Shown here: positions 18,629 through 28,388 of the stretch, piece by piece
Position numbering within the stretch: the stretch's first letter is position 1
Layout of the letters: each line of letters opens with the position of its first letter
Origin: Dolichospermum sp. FACHB-1091
GTDB lineage: Bacteria > Cyanobacteriota > Cyanobacteriia > Cyanobacteriales > Nostocaceae
DNA length: 64,000 nt
NCBI RefSeq assembly: GCF_014697585.1
Contig: NZ_JACJSB010000016.1
Location: 1-64,000, forward strand
Reading direction: 5' to 3'
The notes under the pieces: model-generated
Told to the model about the DNA's origin: nothing
The model's input: the letters and a program-made list of their open reading frames with translations, nothing else
Database searches by the model: none
Translations under genes and position numbers: made by a program

Positions 18629-19672
18629 CTATTTCTTACTAATTCTTTGGGGTGTAATAGCTGCATACTGTTGAGAACTTAAAACCGACTCTTTAATGGC
18701 AACTTGTTTAGGAATAACTCCTTCCTTATAAAACAAATCCGCAATACGTTGTTGTTCAGCAACAAGAGATGAGTTAATTGGACGTAACCGGAAGGTACGT
18801 CTACGAACTACCACAGTTAAAAGTGCGGGATCAAGTTTTAGTTCAGGGGCAAGAATTTTCACAACTTCGTCAGGATTAGATTCTGCCCATTCTCCTAATT
18901 TATCTACCTCTTCTAAAACTATCCGCACAACTTCTGGATTTTCCACAGCAAAACTCCGTCTAGCCATATAAAATCCGCCTTGAGTAGCAATTCTGGAGGC
19001 ATTTCTCAAAATACGAGCATTAGCAGTTTTTTGGACTACAGCAATAAAGGGGTCCCAAGCTACCCAAGCATCAATTTTCTTTTGAATAAAAGCATCACGG
19101 GCTTCTGCTGGAGTTAAACTAACTGCTTGAATATCACTATATTTCAAACCTGCTTCAGCCAAAGCCCTTAGTAGTAAATAATGTGATGCCGATCCTTTTT
19201 GGAAAACAACTTTTTTACCTTTAAGATCCTTAACAGTCTTAATAGGAGAATCTTTCTGGACAACAATAGCACTACCTTCACCACTACTAGGTTTACGTCC
19301 AGCAATATAAGCTAATTGAGCGCCAGCAGCTTGAGCAAAAATTGGTGGAGTTTCCCCCACAGAACCAATATCAACTTTGTTAGCATTCATGGCTTCCATT
19401 AGTTGTGGACCAGCAGGAAATGGAGACCATTCTACTTTGACACCTAAAGGCTCAAGACGCTTATCTACCACTCCTTTGATTTTGACAATATCTCCAGAAG
19501 TTTGATAAGCAAGTCTGACTACTTTTGTTTTAATTCCTGCTTTATTAGTTGTATTTTGGGCTTCAACTATATTAGTAGTAATGGGAGTAGAAATCAAAAT
19601 CAAAGCCAGTGCTGATGTTGAATATTGAACTAATTTCTGTAAAACTGTGCGTCGTGGTAAGTTAAACTTCAT
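18629..19672 (-). CDS. ssuA: Sulfonate ABC transporter substrate-binding protein
   Basis: A 347-residue periplasmic binding protein. The N-terminus (MKFNLPRRTVLQ plus a hydrophobic stretch ending near IVEA) is a signal peptide, with a twin arginine before the core. The mature part has the SsuA pattern VRLAYQTSGDI, ...VEWSPFPAGPQLMEAMNANKVDIG, PPIFAQAAGAQ and ...DAWVAWDPFIA, the residues that cradle the sulfonate group. It lies 73 bp upstream of ssuC in the same direction and is one of three paralogues in the window. Confidence 0.92.
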   Translation of the reverse strand: MKFNLPRRTVLQKLVQYSTSALALILISTPITTNIVEAQNTTNKAGIKTKVVRLAYQTSGDIVKIKGVVDKRLEPLGVKVEWSPFPAGPQLMEAMNANKVDIGSVGETPPIFAQAAGAQLAYIAGRKPSSGEGSAIVVQKDSPIKTVKDLKGKKVVFQKGSASHYLLLRALAEAGLKYSDIQAVSLTPAEARDAFIQKKIDAWVAWDPFIAVVQKTANARILRNASRIATQGGFYMARRSFAVENPEVVRIVLEEVDKLGEWAESNPDEVVKILAPELKLDPALLTVVVRRRTFRLRPINSSLVAEQQRIADLFYKEGVIPKQVAIKESVLSSQQYAAITPQRISKK

Positions 19673-19721
19673 GATTATGTCTCTTCACTAAATTTGAGTT
19701 CAAAATGTCTTACTACAAGAC

Positions 19722-20585
19722 CTAAAATGGGCGACTACCCGCTAAACTAATTCGTTTTAAAACTCGACGTTGATGAGGATCAAAAGCTTGACGATAATGT
19801 AAGGTAGACTGATTATCCCAGTAAACAATATCCCCCACAGACCATTTATGTTGATAATAAAATTGAGGCTGATGCAGATGATTTCTTAACTGTTCAATTA
19901 ACTCTTTACCCTCTTGGGGTTCTAAACCAACAACTTCAACCTCTGTAGCGTAGTCTAAATATAAAATCTTCTTGCCACTTTCTGGATGTGTTCTCACCAA
20001 TGGATGAGGAAATACTGGACTAATCAGAGGAATAGTCTTATCTTCACGGTATTTTCTACGAGGTTCTCCTGGTTTATTTAAAAATGGGTTATAGGTAATT
20101 AACTGCAAGTTTGCAATTCGTTGTTTGGTGAATTTATCTAAACTTTCATAAGCTAAATTGAGATTTAACCAAGAAGTATCCCCACCAGCAGATGGTACTT
20201 CTAAAGCATAAAGTAGAGAACCGCTAGAAGGATAGGGAGTCCACTTATGATCAGAATGAAAAGATAATTCTCCCGTACCTGTGTAACCACCATCAACATT
20301 AGAAACAGGAATTATAACTGGTGTAACTCCTGGTTGAGAAGCCAAAACAGGAACATCATCTGGTGGGACAAATAATGAACCAAAGTTAAAACTAAAGTTT
20401 AAAAATTGCTCATCACTAAGATTTTGATTTTTGAAGATGAGAATATGATAATCTCTGAGAGCTTGTTTTAATTGCAAAATAACTTCAGGTATCACTTTCT
20501 GACTAGCATCTAGTCCAGTAATAACTGCTCCTAATGGAGCATCAAGAGGAGTAATTTGGAAGTTGGTTAAAGTAAGTGTGGGCAT
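19722..20585 (-). CDS. TauD/TfdA family Fe(II)/2-oxoglutarate dioxygenase
   Basis: A 287-residue dioxygenase that hydroxylates the carbon next to sulfur in taurine-like sulfonates or sulfate esters, releasing sulfite or sulfate. The iron ligands fit H and D in ELSFHSDHKWTPYP and the distal His near WDNQSTLHYRQ. The 2-oxoglutarate-binding Arg lies in PHQRRVLKRISLAG. It is set between two sulfonate-binding protein genes, so a sulfonate substrate is likely. The exact substrate is not known. Confidence 0.88.
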   Translation of the reverse strand: MPTLTLTNFQITPLDAPLGAVITGLDASQKVIPEVILQLKQALRDYHILIFKNQNLSDEQFLNFSFNFGSLFVPPDDVPVLASQPGVTPVIIPVSNVDGGYTGTGELSFHSDHKWTPYPSSGSLLYALEVPSAGGDTSWLNLNLAYESLDKFTKQRIANLQLITYNPFLNKPGEPRRKYREDKTIPLISPVFPHPLVRTHPESGKKILYLDYATEVEVVGLEPQEGKELIEQLRNHLHQPQFYYQHKWSVGDIVYWDNQSTLHYRQAFDPHQRRVLKRISLAGSRPF

Positions 20586-20670
20586 AGTTAAAAATCAAAT
20601 CCGTTCCGGTTCAATAGTTTTTTAAAAATTAAAACTAATTTAAGTTTTATGCTCTTTTTTGTTAACGAAG

Positions 20671-21777
20671 CTACTTTTTAGTAAGCACCTCTTTGGGAGT
20701 AATTGCAGCATACTGTTGAGGGGTTAAAAATCCGTCTCTAACATTTACTTTTCTAGGTATAAGCCCTAAACTATACCATTTATCTGCAACTTGTTGTTGT
20801 TTCTTGATAACTTTTTCATTGATTGGTACTAATGCAAAATCATATTTGTTGTGCATTTTTTCTAGAGTTGGTGCATCAAGCTGAGTTGCACTAGTTAGTA
20901 ACTGAGCAATTTGTTTGGGATGGTTTTTAGACCAGACTTGTGCTTTTTGTAATTCCTCTAGAAAAATTTTAATTACTTGAGGATTTTCTTGATAGAATTT
21001 GCGATTTGTAGAATAAAAGTTGTTAGTATCTCTTAGGCCATTACCACCATCTAATAGAACGCGACCCACTTTATTTTGTACATTTCTGGTGACAAATGGC
21101 TCCCAAATAAACCAAGCATCTACTTTACCTTGGCTAAAAGCAGCGTTAGCATCTGGAGGTGCTAAAAAAACTGAAGTTACATCAGTGAGTTTTAAGCGTT
21201 CTCTTTCTGCGGCTCTAACTGTAAGATAATGTCCGATAGATGCTTTTTGAAAGGCGATTTTTTTGCCTTTCAAATCCTTGAAACGTTTAGCTGGTGAATT
21301 GGGAGGAACTAAAAGTGAAACTGCTCTACCATCAGAGGAGTTAGCTGCTAAATATACAAGAGGAACTCCGGCCGCTTGAGAAAAAACTGGAGGTGATTCG
21401 GCTGTAGATGCAATATCAAGCCCACCTGCATTTAAAGCCTCTAATTGTTGGGGTCCAGCTGCAAATTCAGGCCATTCAACTTTATAGCCTAAAGCTCCTA
21501 GTCTTTTTTCTAAAGTACCTTGTTTTTCTAAAACGGCAAGGGCTGTAAGTTGTTTGGAACGAACTATTCTGACTACCTTTTTGCCTGAATTATTAGCAAT
21601 CAGCTTACTACCTGTGTTAGTAGATGAAATTGCTTGCTGATGAATGGTATTTTGGGGTGTATTCCAAGTAAATACTGTGGCAGATAAGACTAAGCTGGAG
21701 CTAAAAGCGGAGAAAACAGAACGACGACTGATTCGTTGGTTTTTCCATGATTTCAATTTACTTTCCCAATTCAGCAT
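20671..21777 (-). CDS. ssuA: Sulfonate ABC transporter substrate-binding protein, second copy
   Basis: A 368-residue SsuA-type protein. The N-terminus carries RISRRSVFSAFSSSLVL, a twin-arginine-like signal. The mature part contains VEWPEFAAGPQQLEALNAGG, AESPPVFSQAAGVP and VDAWFIWEPFVTRN, the conserved ligand pocket segments. It is clearly diverged from the other two copies, which suggests different ligand preferences. It lies 85 bp upstream of the dioxygenase in the same direction. Confidence 0.9.
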   Translation of the reverse strand: MLNWESKLKSWKNQRISRRSVFSAFSSSLVLSATVFTWNTPQNTIHQQAISSTNTGSKLIANNSGKKVVRIVRSKQLTALAVLEKQGTLEKRLGALGYKVEWPEFAAGPQQLEALNAGGLDIASTAESPPVFSQAAGVPLVYLAANSSDGRAVSLLVPPNSPAKRFKDLKGKKIAFQKASIGHYLTVRAAERERLKLTDVTSVFLAPPDANAAFSQGKVDAWFIWEPFVTRNVQNKVGRVLLDGGNGLRDTNNFYSTNRKFYQENPQVIKIFLEELQKAQVWSKNHPKQIAQLLTSATQLDAPTLEKMHNKYDFALVPINEKVIKKQQQVADKWYSLGLIPRKVNVRDGFLTPQQYAAITPKEVLTKK

Positions 21778-22275
21778 TGTTAAATTTCTCTTCGGAATAT
21801 TTTCTAGTTTTGTTAAATACTTAAGAAAGTGAGGTAGGAAAAATAATCTACCTCAACAGGGTGTGAAAAAATCTCAAATAACTGACAGCAAAGCTTGTTC
21901 ACTCATGTAGAGAATATCAGTTATCAACCAGATACCAAGATTGTTTAAATCCTAAGATTAGGAAAGAGAAGTTGAGAAAAAAATGGGCATAGTGGAGCAG
22001 CCTGTAAGAATCGCTATTTAAGATAACATAATTACTTTTCTCAATTTTCATTTTCAACTAATGATCGACAATCATCTGTATCACCTACTCATTCTAAATA
22101 ACCTCAGCAGGCGCATAGAGATTTCTGGGTATAAAATTCGTTGTTGATGATAGGATAAACGAGATGATAGGAATGGCTGACTAATTGCATACCTATCTGT
22201 ACAGATTCGGCTTTTTTTGCACTTTCTATGCCGATAGTCATAATTCTTGCTCCAAATAGTTTCTAGTAATGGCAT
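21778..22275. other. Intergenic region between ssuB and the binding-protein gene
   Basis: A 498-bp gap in the transport operon. A hairpin TGAGGTAG/CTACCTCA (21830-21855, loop 10) lies 53 bp before the binding-protein start and may be a leader structure. No TACGGT dyad was found here. A 64-codon frame at 22081-22275, directly abutting the ssuB stop, has no family resemblance and is not called. Confidence 0.5.
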
Positions 22276-23091
22276 TTATGCAGATAGAGAACTCAACAAA
22301 TAAGAAGATGAGGGACCAGATAAAAATTCTGTTGAGGGTGATTCTTGTTTACCCATTACTCTATCTAGGATTCCTTCTACAGTCTTGGCAAACTTTGCAT
22401 CTCCTCTAGCCCGTGGACGTGGGAGATCAATTTCCACATTCATACTAATTTGACCATTTTCAATCAAAATTACTCTGTCTGCTAATACGACTGCCTCTTC
22501 TACGTCATGGGTAATTAACAATGCTGTAAATCCTTGCTCCTGCCACAAACTTTCTAGTAATTGCTGCATTTCAATCCTAGTCAGGGCATCTAATGCCCCC
22601 AAAGGTTCATCTAGTAGTAATAAGGAAGGTTTACTAGCCAAGGCTCTGGCTAAAGCTACCCGTTGCCGTTGTCCACCGGAAAGAACCGAAGGCCATTCAT
22701 AAGCGCGGTCTTCTAATCCTACTGCACGCAGCACCTGTAAAGCCGTTTGCTTGGCATAAACTTTGGAATTAGCACCTATTAAACCTAACTCTACATTTGC
22801 TAAAACTCGTTGCCAAGGTAACAAACGGGCATCTTGAAACATCATGCGGACTGCTGGATTAATAGGTTTATCACTATATGTGCCGTTTAACAAAACATTA
22901 CCATCACTAGGAGCATCCAGCCCAGCTACTAGACGCAACATTGTACTTTTACCACAGCCACTACGACCAACAATAGCCACAAATTCTCCCGGCTGAATTT
23001 CCAAATTAATTCCTTTCAAAACAGTTTTATTTCCGAAAGACTTATGTAGCCTTTCTAGAGTTAATTGCATTCCTTTTACTTTATTAGTCAT
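22276..23091 (-). CDS. ssuB: Aliphatic sulfonate ABC transporter ATP-binding protein
   Basis: I start at the ATG at 23091, preceded by AGGAAGAG, which gives 271 residues. The longer frame from 23205 adds non-homologous sequence. Walker A is [10 protein letters not shown], the Q-loop is [11 protein letters not shown], the signature is [15 protein letters not shown], Walker B is [12 protein letters not shown], and the switch His is ITHDVEEA, all intact. It energises SsuC. It heads the leftward transport cluster and has a predicted operator about 270 bp upstream. Confidence 0.92.
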   Translation of the reverse strand: MTNKVKGMQLTLERLHKSFGNKTVLKGINLEIQPGEFVAIVGRSGCGKSTMLRLVAGLDAPSDGNVLLNGTYSDKPINPAVRMMFQDARLLPWQRVLANVELGLIGANSKVYAKQTALQVLRAVGLEDRAYEWPSVLSGGQRQRVALARALASKPSLLLLDEPLGALDALTRIEMQQLLESLWQEQGFTALLITHDVEEAVVLADRVILIENGQISMNVEIDLPRPRARGDAKFAKTVEGILDRVMGKQESPSTEFLSGPSSSYLLSSLSA

Positions 23092-23572
23092 GATCAAAAT
23101 CTCTTCCTTTGGTTCACTGGTTATTGGAGTACATCTGTCAAATAAAAATAAGCAATGCTTGTGTAACATTTCTCTTAGCCGAAATATTGAGAAAATCAAT
23201 ATCAATATATTGATGATCCGGCTTAGAAAAATTTATAAGATGCACAGAAACCGCTCTCTTTTATTACCTTGAGTGTCTGTAAACAAAAAGCTCTAGTAAA
23301 CAAGCATCTGGCATTACTACCAATATGCTTGTTGTGCCAATCTGTGTTTTGTGGGTATAATCAACCGTAAGTCGGTAGGAATACCGTAGCTTCATTCTAG
23401 TGTTGCACAAATAAATAAAAATTGCAAGCATTTCTGAGAATAAATTTGTCAAATTTTGTCAAATTTATTTATAGAAAAATCCCCACTTATGTATGAGGAT
23501 TTATTCTATAAAATTATTCTTTAGAATTCTTTAACAAGTTTTGGAGATTTATATGCCTGTTACAAAAGTTAA
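23092..23572. other. Intergenic region upstream of ssuB
   Basis: This 481-bp AT-rich stretch lies between the nitroreductase stop and the ssuB start, and carries operator site 2 at 23363-23387. No gene is supported in the short open frames here. Confidence 0.55.
23363..23387 (-). promoter_or_regulatory. Predicted sulfur-regulon operator, site 2 (upstream of ssuB)
   Basis: On the minus strand it reads ACGGTA-N13-ACGGTT with a leading T, the same spacing as the other five sites. Here the second hexamer is the least canonical. It lies about 270 bp upstream of the chosen ssuB start. Confidence 0.5.
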
Positions 23573-24394
23573 TTATCGTAATTGAAAACCCAAGTTATTC
23601 AGAATTTCCTTTAACCTGTGCCGACCAGATAAAGATTCAGCCGATGCTACTCTTTTACTAGAATGTTCTGACCAATCACCAGGAACGTTGATATGTTGTG
23701 AATTGTAAAAGTTCGTCATGACTTGGTTATATTCTGATATTCCTTGCTCCTGTTCTGTCAGGTTATATGTTTCCCTGTGCAATACTACAGACTGAGGTAG
23801 GCGTGGTTTAATTGCTACCTTAACAACTGGATCTGCATAACCTACACACAAACCAAAAATACCAATTACATGAGGTGGTAAATTCAAGATTTCGGCTACT
23901 TCTTCTGGTTTATTTCGCAATGCACCGATATACACCGTTCCTAAGCCCAGAGATTCTGCTGCTATCACCGCATTTTGTGCTGCTAAGGCGGCATCTATGG
24001 CCGCCATCAAAAACATTTCCAAATAATTTAAACCTTCATGAGGTAGTCCGCGACTTTCAGCGATGTGAGTTAGTCGGGCTAAGTCTGCTAACCATACTAA
24101 AAACAAAGGACTTTGGCGAATATGTGCTTGATTATTAGTAAGTTTTGATAACTCTTCTTTGCGATTTGCATCTTCAACGGCTACTACACTCCACGTTTGC
24201 AGATTGGAGGAAGTAGAAGCAGATTGAGCCGCCGCGATTAAAACTTCTAAGGTTCCTGGAGGTAAAACATCAGGTAAATAAGCACGAATTGAACGATGGG
24301 ATAACAAAGTTTCTAAGGTGTCACTCCAGGGAATATCCCGATTAAGGTTACCGTTACCATAACGATGATTAAGTAATTCAGTTGCGTTAGTCAT
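23573..24394 (-). CDS. NfsA-like NADPH-dependent nitroreductase/flavin reductase
   Basis: A 273-residue FMN-binding nitroreductase. The FMN contacts are SHRSIRAYLPD near the N-terminus and AAQSASTSSNLQTWSVVAVED. The middle block AESLGLGTVYIGALRN and LPPHVIGIFGLCVGYAD are typical of the NfsA/FRP group. Such proteins reduce free flavin or nitro compounds, so it could supply FMNH2 to SsuD, which otherwise lacks a reductase here. That partnership is inference from gene order. Confidence 0.82.
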   Translation of the reverse strand: MTNATELLNHRYGNGNLNRDIPWSDTLETLLSHRSIRAYLPDVLPPGTLEVLIAAAQSASTSSNLQTWSVVAVEDANRKEELSKLTNNQAHIRQSPLFLVWLADLARLTHIAESRGLPHEGLNYLEMFLMAAIDAALAAQNAVIAAESLGLGTVYIGALRNKPEEVAEILNLPPHVIGIFGLCVGYADPVVKVAIKPRLPQSVVLHRETYNLTEQEQGISEYNQVMTNFYNSQHINVPGDWSEHSSKRVASAESLSGRHRLKEILNNLGFQLR

Positions 24395-24395
24395 T

Positions 24396-24776
24396 CGATT
24401 TTAGATTTTAGATTTTAGATTTTGGATTGACCACACTAATAGATTTGTGGGACTGTTATCAAGGAATTGTTGGTAATAATTCATAATTCGATTTTAGATT
24501 TTAGATTTTGGATTTTGGATTTTGGATTGACCACACTAATAGATTTGTGGGACTGTTATCAAAGAATTGTTGGTAATAATTCATAATTCGATTTTAGATT
24601 TTAGATTTTAGATTTTGGATTGACCACACTAATAGATTTGTGGGACTGTTATCAAAGAATTGTTGGTAATAATTCATAATTCGATTTTAGATTTTAGATT
24701 TTGGATTTTGGATTGACCACACTAATAGATTTGTGGGACTGTTATCAAAGAATTGTTGGTAATAATTCATAATTCG
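24396..24776. repeat. Tandem repeat, four 93-100 bp units with nested heptamers
   Basis: Four direct copies start at 24396, 24489, 24589 and 24682. Each begins with a heptamer run ATTTTRG (4, 5, 4 and 4 copies), followed by the same stretch containing GACCACACTAATAGATTTG and ending in TTCATAATTCG. The length difference is one heptamer. There are no unique spacers, so this is not a CRISPR array. The array lies between the nitroreductase start and the porin stop. Confidence 0.9.
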
Positions 24777-24878
24777 TAGTTCGTAATTTTTATTGTCATT
24801 TATTGACAGGATTAAGGAATTTATTTGAATACAAAATATTGTAAATCCTTCAATCCTGTAAATCCTGATTCAAAAGCT

Positions 24879-26678
24879 TTAAAATCTGAAAGTGGTACGT
24901 AGCCAACCCACCACACTACCAGGATTGGTAGCATCGGAATTTGGTGCTGTCACCCAAATAAATCCGGGTGTAACTTCAATATTGTCTGTAAGTTTATATT
25001 GGTACCATCCTTCAATATGCAGAGAAGTATCTTTATCGGCTTTACCCTTACCTGCTCCTAAATCTACATTACTACTGAGTCCTTTAAGTGTTGGTGCCTG
25101 ACCTACAAAAATAGCCCCTAAGCTACCTTTTTTTCCTAAATCGGGAAATGTTATTCCCGTCCCCCAGTTCCAAACTTGACCATCTCCTTGTCTTAAATAA
25201 CGATGGGCGGAATAACCTACAAAACTATTGATTGCTAACTTGGGATTAAGTTTATATAATGCCCCAATTCCATAAAGATTTCCCACAGTTCCTTGATCAA
25301 CAATGCCGTTAGTTGCGTTGGCTGGGTTGGTGGAAATGGTACTATTTGCCAGGTTACTCCCTGCCGCTGGACCAAAGTTTGTTCCACCTTGACCTAATGT
25401 ACCCGCTGGGCTGTAGGTGTTAGCGTAACTCAAACCGACCCGGAAATTCTTTTTGGGGCTAAAGTATGTTATCTGTCCAAATGCTACATATCTGCCTGTA
25501 AATAAGCCATTTCTAGGTTCAGGATTATTACCATTAGGTGCGCTATATGATAAACCTAATTGCCACTGCTTACTCAGGTCGTGGAGGATGGCGACTCCTG
25601 GACCTGTATCTCCATAGTTATAGACCATATTCCGCCGGGAAAATCGCGTAATCCCATTACTAGCAGATCCTTCAAATGGATTTGTCGGACCACTTAAACC
25701 AATCTCATTTGCGCCATCAGATTGGGCAAAAATGTTCAACTGGGTCTTTTTTCCAACTGGAAAACGATAACGAATACCACCCAGAACAATTTGATTGGGA
25801 CCAAAACTAGGACTGGCATTATCGGCAGTTCTCCCGTCAAATGTTCCCAAAATCCCCCCAGTGGGATTGTTTGTGCTAAGTCCTGTTCCAGTTCCTCTAG
25901 GATTAGGTACTCCACCTAATGAGTTAATATTTCCACCTGATAATGTTAACCGTAGTTGATCTTTACCAGTAAAACTGGTGTTTAATACTAAGCGAGCCTG
26001 GTCTTGAAATGTAATGGTGCGGGGTGCAGGTTTCTTGGTGACAACGTTATTACCAGCTAGGACTCCTCCCAGTACAAACTGAACTTGACCTTGGAGCTTA
26101 GTTGTGGTTGAAAATTGATTAGCTTCTAATTCTGTTGTTCGTGCTTCTATTGAGTCTAATCTCCCACGTAATACAGTAAGTTCGGCATTAAATTCTTCAT
26201 TTAGTCGCTGTATGGTTTCCAAATCTGTTTTTACAACTAAATTAGACGTGGTTGAGGCAATAAGTTTATTGACTTGATCTAAACAAGCGTTTAATCCTGC
26301 TGCAAATTCATAGCGAGTCAAAGCCCGATTACCACGATATTTAGTATCAGAACCGACCAAGCATTTATAACGTTCTATGAGGGATTTTAATGACTCATAA
26401 GCCCAGTCAGTGGGTTGGACATCTGAAAGCTGGGATACAGATGTAATTTGCGACTCATCAGATAAAGAGGAAGGGTCTGTTTGGGCAATTATTTGAGTAC
26501 CGTTATCAGAGTCGGGAATACTTATACTGATGGGTGATAAGGGTGATAAAGTCTCTTTGCCTATTGTCTCATGTTCTTTTCCTATTTCACTGGCCAGAGT
26601 TTTTGTACTAGCTGTTAAGACTAACGAGAATACAGACATTGGCAAAGTAAGCAATAAGTTCCAAGCAATTTTTTTCAT
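24879..26678 (-). CDS. Iron-uptake-type porin with SLH domain (OprB family)
   Basis: A cyanobacterial outer-membrane porin. I start at the ATG at 26678 (MKKIAWNLLLTLPMSVFSLV), a good signal peptide, rather than 13 codons upstream. After the signal come an SLH domain (DVQPTDWAYESLKSLIERYKC...LTRYEFAAGLNACLDQ), a coiled coil (LNEEFNAELTVLRGRLDSIE), and a long beta-barrel ending in aromatic WLRTTFRF. SLH binds peptidoglycan-linked polymer. Its place in the sulfur island, next to operator site 3, suggests sulfonate or anion passage. The iron label is only a family name. Confidence 0.87.
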   Translation of the reverse strand: MKKIAWNLLLTLPMSVFSLVLTASTKTLASEIGKEHETIGKETLSPLSPISISIPDSDNGTQIIAQTDPSSLSDESQITSVSQLSDVQPTDWAYESLKSLIERYKCLVGSDTKYRGNRALTRYEFAAGLNACLDQVNKLIASTTSNLVVKTDLETIQRLNEEFNAELTVLRGRLDSIEARTTELEANQFSTTTKLQGQVQFVLGGVLAGNNVVTKKPAPRTITFQDQARLVLNTSFTGKDQLRLTLSGGNINSLGGVPNPRGTGTGLSTNNPTGGILGTFDGRTADNASPSFGPNQIVLGGIRYRFPVGKKTQLNIFAQSDGANEIGLSGPTNPFEGSASNGITRFSRRNMVYNYGDTGPGVAILHDLSKQWQLGLSYSAPNGNNPEPRNGLFTGRYVAFGQITYFSPKKNFRVGLSYANTYSPAGTLGQGGTNFGPAAGSNLANSTISTNPANATNGIVDQGTVGNLYGIGALYKLNPKLAINSFVGYSAHRYLRQGDGQVWNWGTGITFPDLGKKGSLGAIFVGQAPTLKGLSSNVDLGAGKGKADKDTSLHIEGWYQYKLTDNIEVTPGFIWVTAPNSDATNPGSVVGWLRTTFRF

Positions 26679-26846
26679 TTTGATAACCCCACACACACAA
26701 AGAATTTGATTTAGCAAAAAATCACAGAGAAAAGAACCGAACTCCCCAGGGAGAACTTTCCTGTAACGGGTCTATTTAGATTGGTTTTGTATTCGTAATG
26801 ACACGAAAGCCTATAGTAGTAACTAAATTACCTTATTTAGATAAAT

Positions 26847-26871
26847 ACGGTAACTTGGTCAATTTACTGTA
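26847..26871 (+). promoter_or_regulatory. Predicted sulfur-regulon operator, site 3
   Basis: ACGGTA-N13-ACTGTA with a leading T, one of the best-matching sites. It lies 169 bp upstream of the porin start and 237 bp upstream of the aldo/keto reductase, so it could control both directions. Confidence 0.65.
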
Positions 26872-27017
26872 GTTAATCTTTGATAGATAGCAGCATGGCA
26901 TAAAAAAATTAAAATTTGAGTATTGCTGGATACATTTTTTATGATTTTAAATTAATTGTTACAAAGGGTTGTATATCTAAATTTTGTATGGTAATATGCA
27001 CTTTCAGGTATTAACTC

Positions 27018-27039
27018 CATTAAATCTATAGATTTAATG
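27018..27039. promoter_or_regulatory. 22-nt perfect palindrome before the aldo/keto reductase
   Basis: CATTAAATCTA is directly followed by its reverse complement TAGATTTAATG. It lies 70 bp before the reductase start codon, in the usual operator zone. It is unrelated to the TACGGT dyad. Confidence 0.55.
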
Positions 27040-27108
27040 TAGTTTGAGGCAATAGTCATATTTTTAGTTTTTGTAGCAAAATCAAATGAGGAGAATCATT
27101 TAAACATT

Positions 27109-28149
27109 ATGAGATACAACCAACTGGGTGCAAGTGACCTCAAGGTTTCAGAAATTTGCTTGGGAACTATGACCTATGGACATCAAAATAGTACTGAAGA
27201 AGCCCATGAGCAACTTGACTATGCTGTTGCCCAAGGGGTCAATTTCCTAGATACTGCGGAAATGTATCCCGTCCCCCCTCGTGGTGAAACTCAAGGAAAA
27301 ACTGAGGCTTATATTGGTGAATGGTTGAAGAAACAGCAACGAGATCAACTGATAGTTGCTACTAAAATTGCAGGTCCTGGTCGTCCTTTTTCCTGGTTGA
27401 GGGGTGGAAATAATAAAGTTGATCGTGATAATATTACACAGGCTGTAGATGATAGTTTGCAGAGATTACAAACTGATTATATAGATTTGTATCAAATTCA
27501 TTGGCCTGATCGTTATGTTCCTACATTTGGACAGACAAGTTACAATCCGGAATTAGAAAGGGAATCTGTACCTATTGCGGAACAGTTACAGGCCTTTGCT
27601 GAGGTGATTAAAGCTGGGAAGATTCGCTATTTGGGTTTAAGTAATGAAACTCCTTGGGGGGTAAGTGAGTTTGTTCGTATTGCTAATGATTTGGGATTAC
27701 CTAAGGTTCTGACAACTCAAAATGCTTACAATTTACTCAATCGTAATTTTGAATCAGGTTTAGCGGAAGTTTACCGTTATACAGATGTGGGTTTATTGGC
27801 TTACAGTCCCCTGGCTTTTGGGTTTTTAACTGGTAAATACATAGAGAATCAACAATTAGAAAATACAAGAATATCTTTGTTTCCTGGTTTTGGACAACGG
27901 TATTTAAAACCCAATGTACAAGAAGCGGTTAAGGCTTATGTGGAGCTTGCCAAAAAGTACAATCTTACACCTGCTAAATTAGCGATCGCCTTTGTCAAAA
28001 GTCGCTGGTTTGTTAAAAGCACTATTATTGGCGCAACAACTTTGGCACAATTAGAAGAAAATATAGATAGTGTCAATGTGGTTTTGGATCAAGAGATTTT
28101 TGCAGAAATAGATGCAATTCATACTCGTTATCCTAATCCAGCGCCTTAA
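27109..28149 (+). CDS. Aldo/keto reductase
   Basis: A 346-residue NADPH-dependent TIM-barrel oxidoreductase. The catalytic tetrad is visible: Asp and Tyr in NFLDTAEMYP, Lys in IVATKIAGP, and His in LYQIHWPD. NADPH-binding residues are in KSTIIGATTLAQLEENI near the end. It resembles the Tas/YajO-type group. It opens the 27-37 kb rightward gene run and could reduce aldehydes released when SsuD or TauD-type enzymes cleave sulfonates. That is inference. Confidence 0.9.
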   Translation: MRYNQLGASDLKVSEICLGTMTYGHQNSTEEAHEQLDYAVAQGVNFLDTAEMYPVPPRGETQGKTEAYIGEWLKKQQRDQLIVATKIAGPGRPFSWLRGGNNKVDRDNITQAVDDSLQRLQTDYIDLYQIHWPDRYVPTFGQTSYNPELERESVPIAEQLQAFAEVIKAGKIRYLGLSNETPWGVSEFVRIANDLGLPKVLTTQNAYNLLNRNFESGLAEVYRYTDVGLLAYSPLAFGFLTGKYIENQQLENTRISLFPGFGQRYLKPNVQEAVKAYVELAKKYNLTPAKLAIAFVKSRWFVKSTIIGATTLAQLEENIDSVNVVLDQEIFAEIDAIHTRYPNPAP

Positions 28150-28203
28150 CCGAGTTTTGTAAAAAATACAAAGAGGGGGGTTTTAAAAGTTTCCGGCGAT
28201 TAG

Positions 28204-28365
28204 AAAGATGCCTCCGGCACGCTTCGCGGACGCTACTACACAAACAAAGTCCACCTGCGTCGACTAACGAAAAATTAAGAGTTTAAAACTCATGTTCGCG
28301 TAGCGTTCCGCAGGAATAGATGGGTTTTGTCTGTGTAGCCACGACTTCTAGTCGCCAAAGCTTTT
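28204..28365. repeat. Interspersed cyanobacterial repeat cluster
   Basis: The gap contains GC-rich modules (cgcttcgcggacgctac, gttcgcgtagcgttccgcag) and a pair CTACACAAAC / GTCTGTGTAG in inverted order. It is followed by gccacgacttctagtcgcc, a dispersed sequence type in Nostocales. It supplies a spurious upstream ATG to the next gene. Confidence 0.55.
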
Positions 28366-28388
28366 CAAACATCCTCTTAGAAAAAACA

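Larger units (their letters stand above)
26679..27108. other. Divergent promoter region between porin and aldo/keto reductase
   Basis: This 430-bp region serves two divergent genes. It carries operator site 3 (26847-26871) and a 22-nt perfect palindrome (27018-27039). No coding frame was seen. Confidence 0.7.

Noticed and set aside
22081-22275. 64-codon frame directly after the ssuB stop
   Set aside because: It starts right at the stop, but it has no family resemblance, many basic and aromatic residues and no ribosome binding site of note. It is probably chance.
24396-24776. Possible CRISPR array
   Set aside because: Direct repeats of 93-100 bp follow each other without unique spacers, and there are no cas genes. 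It is an ordinary tandem repeat.
26847-26871. NtcA box (GTA-N8-TAC) reading of the dyads
   Set aside because: The spacing and orientation do not match. The six sites share a different hexamer and 13-base spacing.
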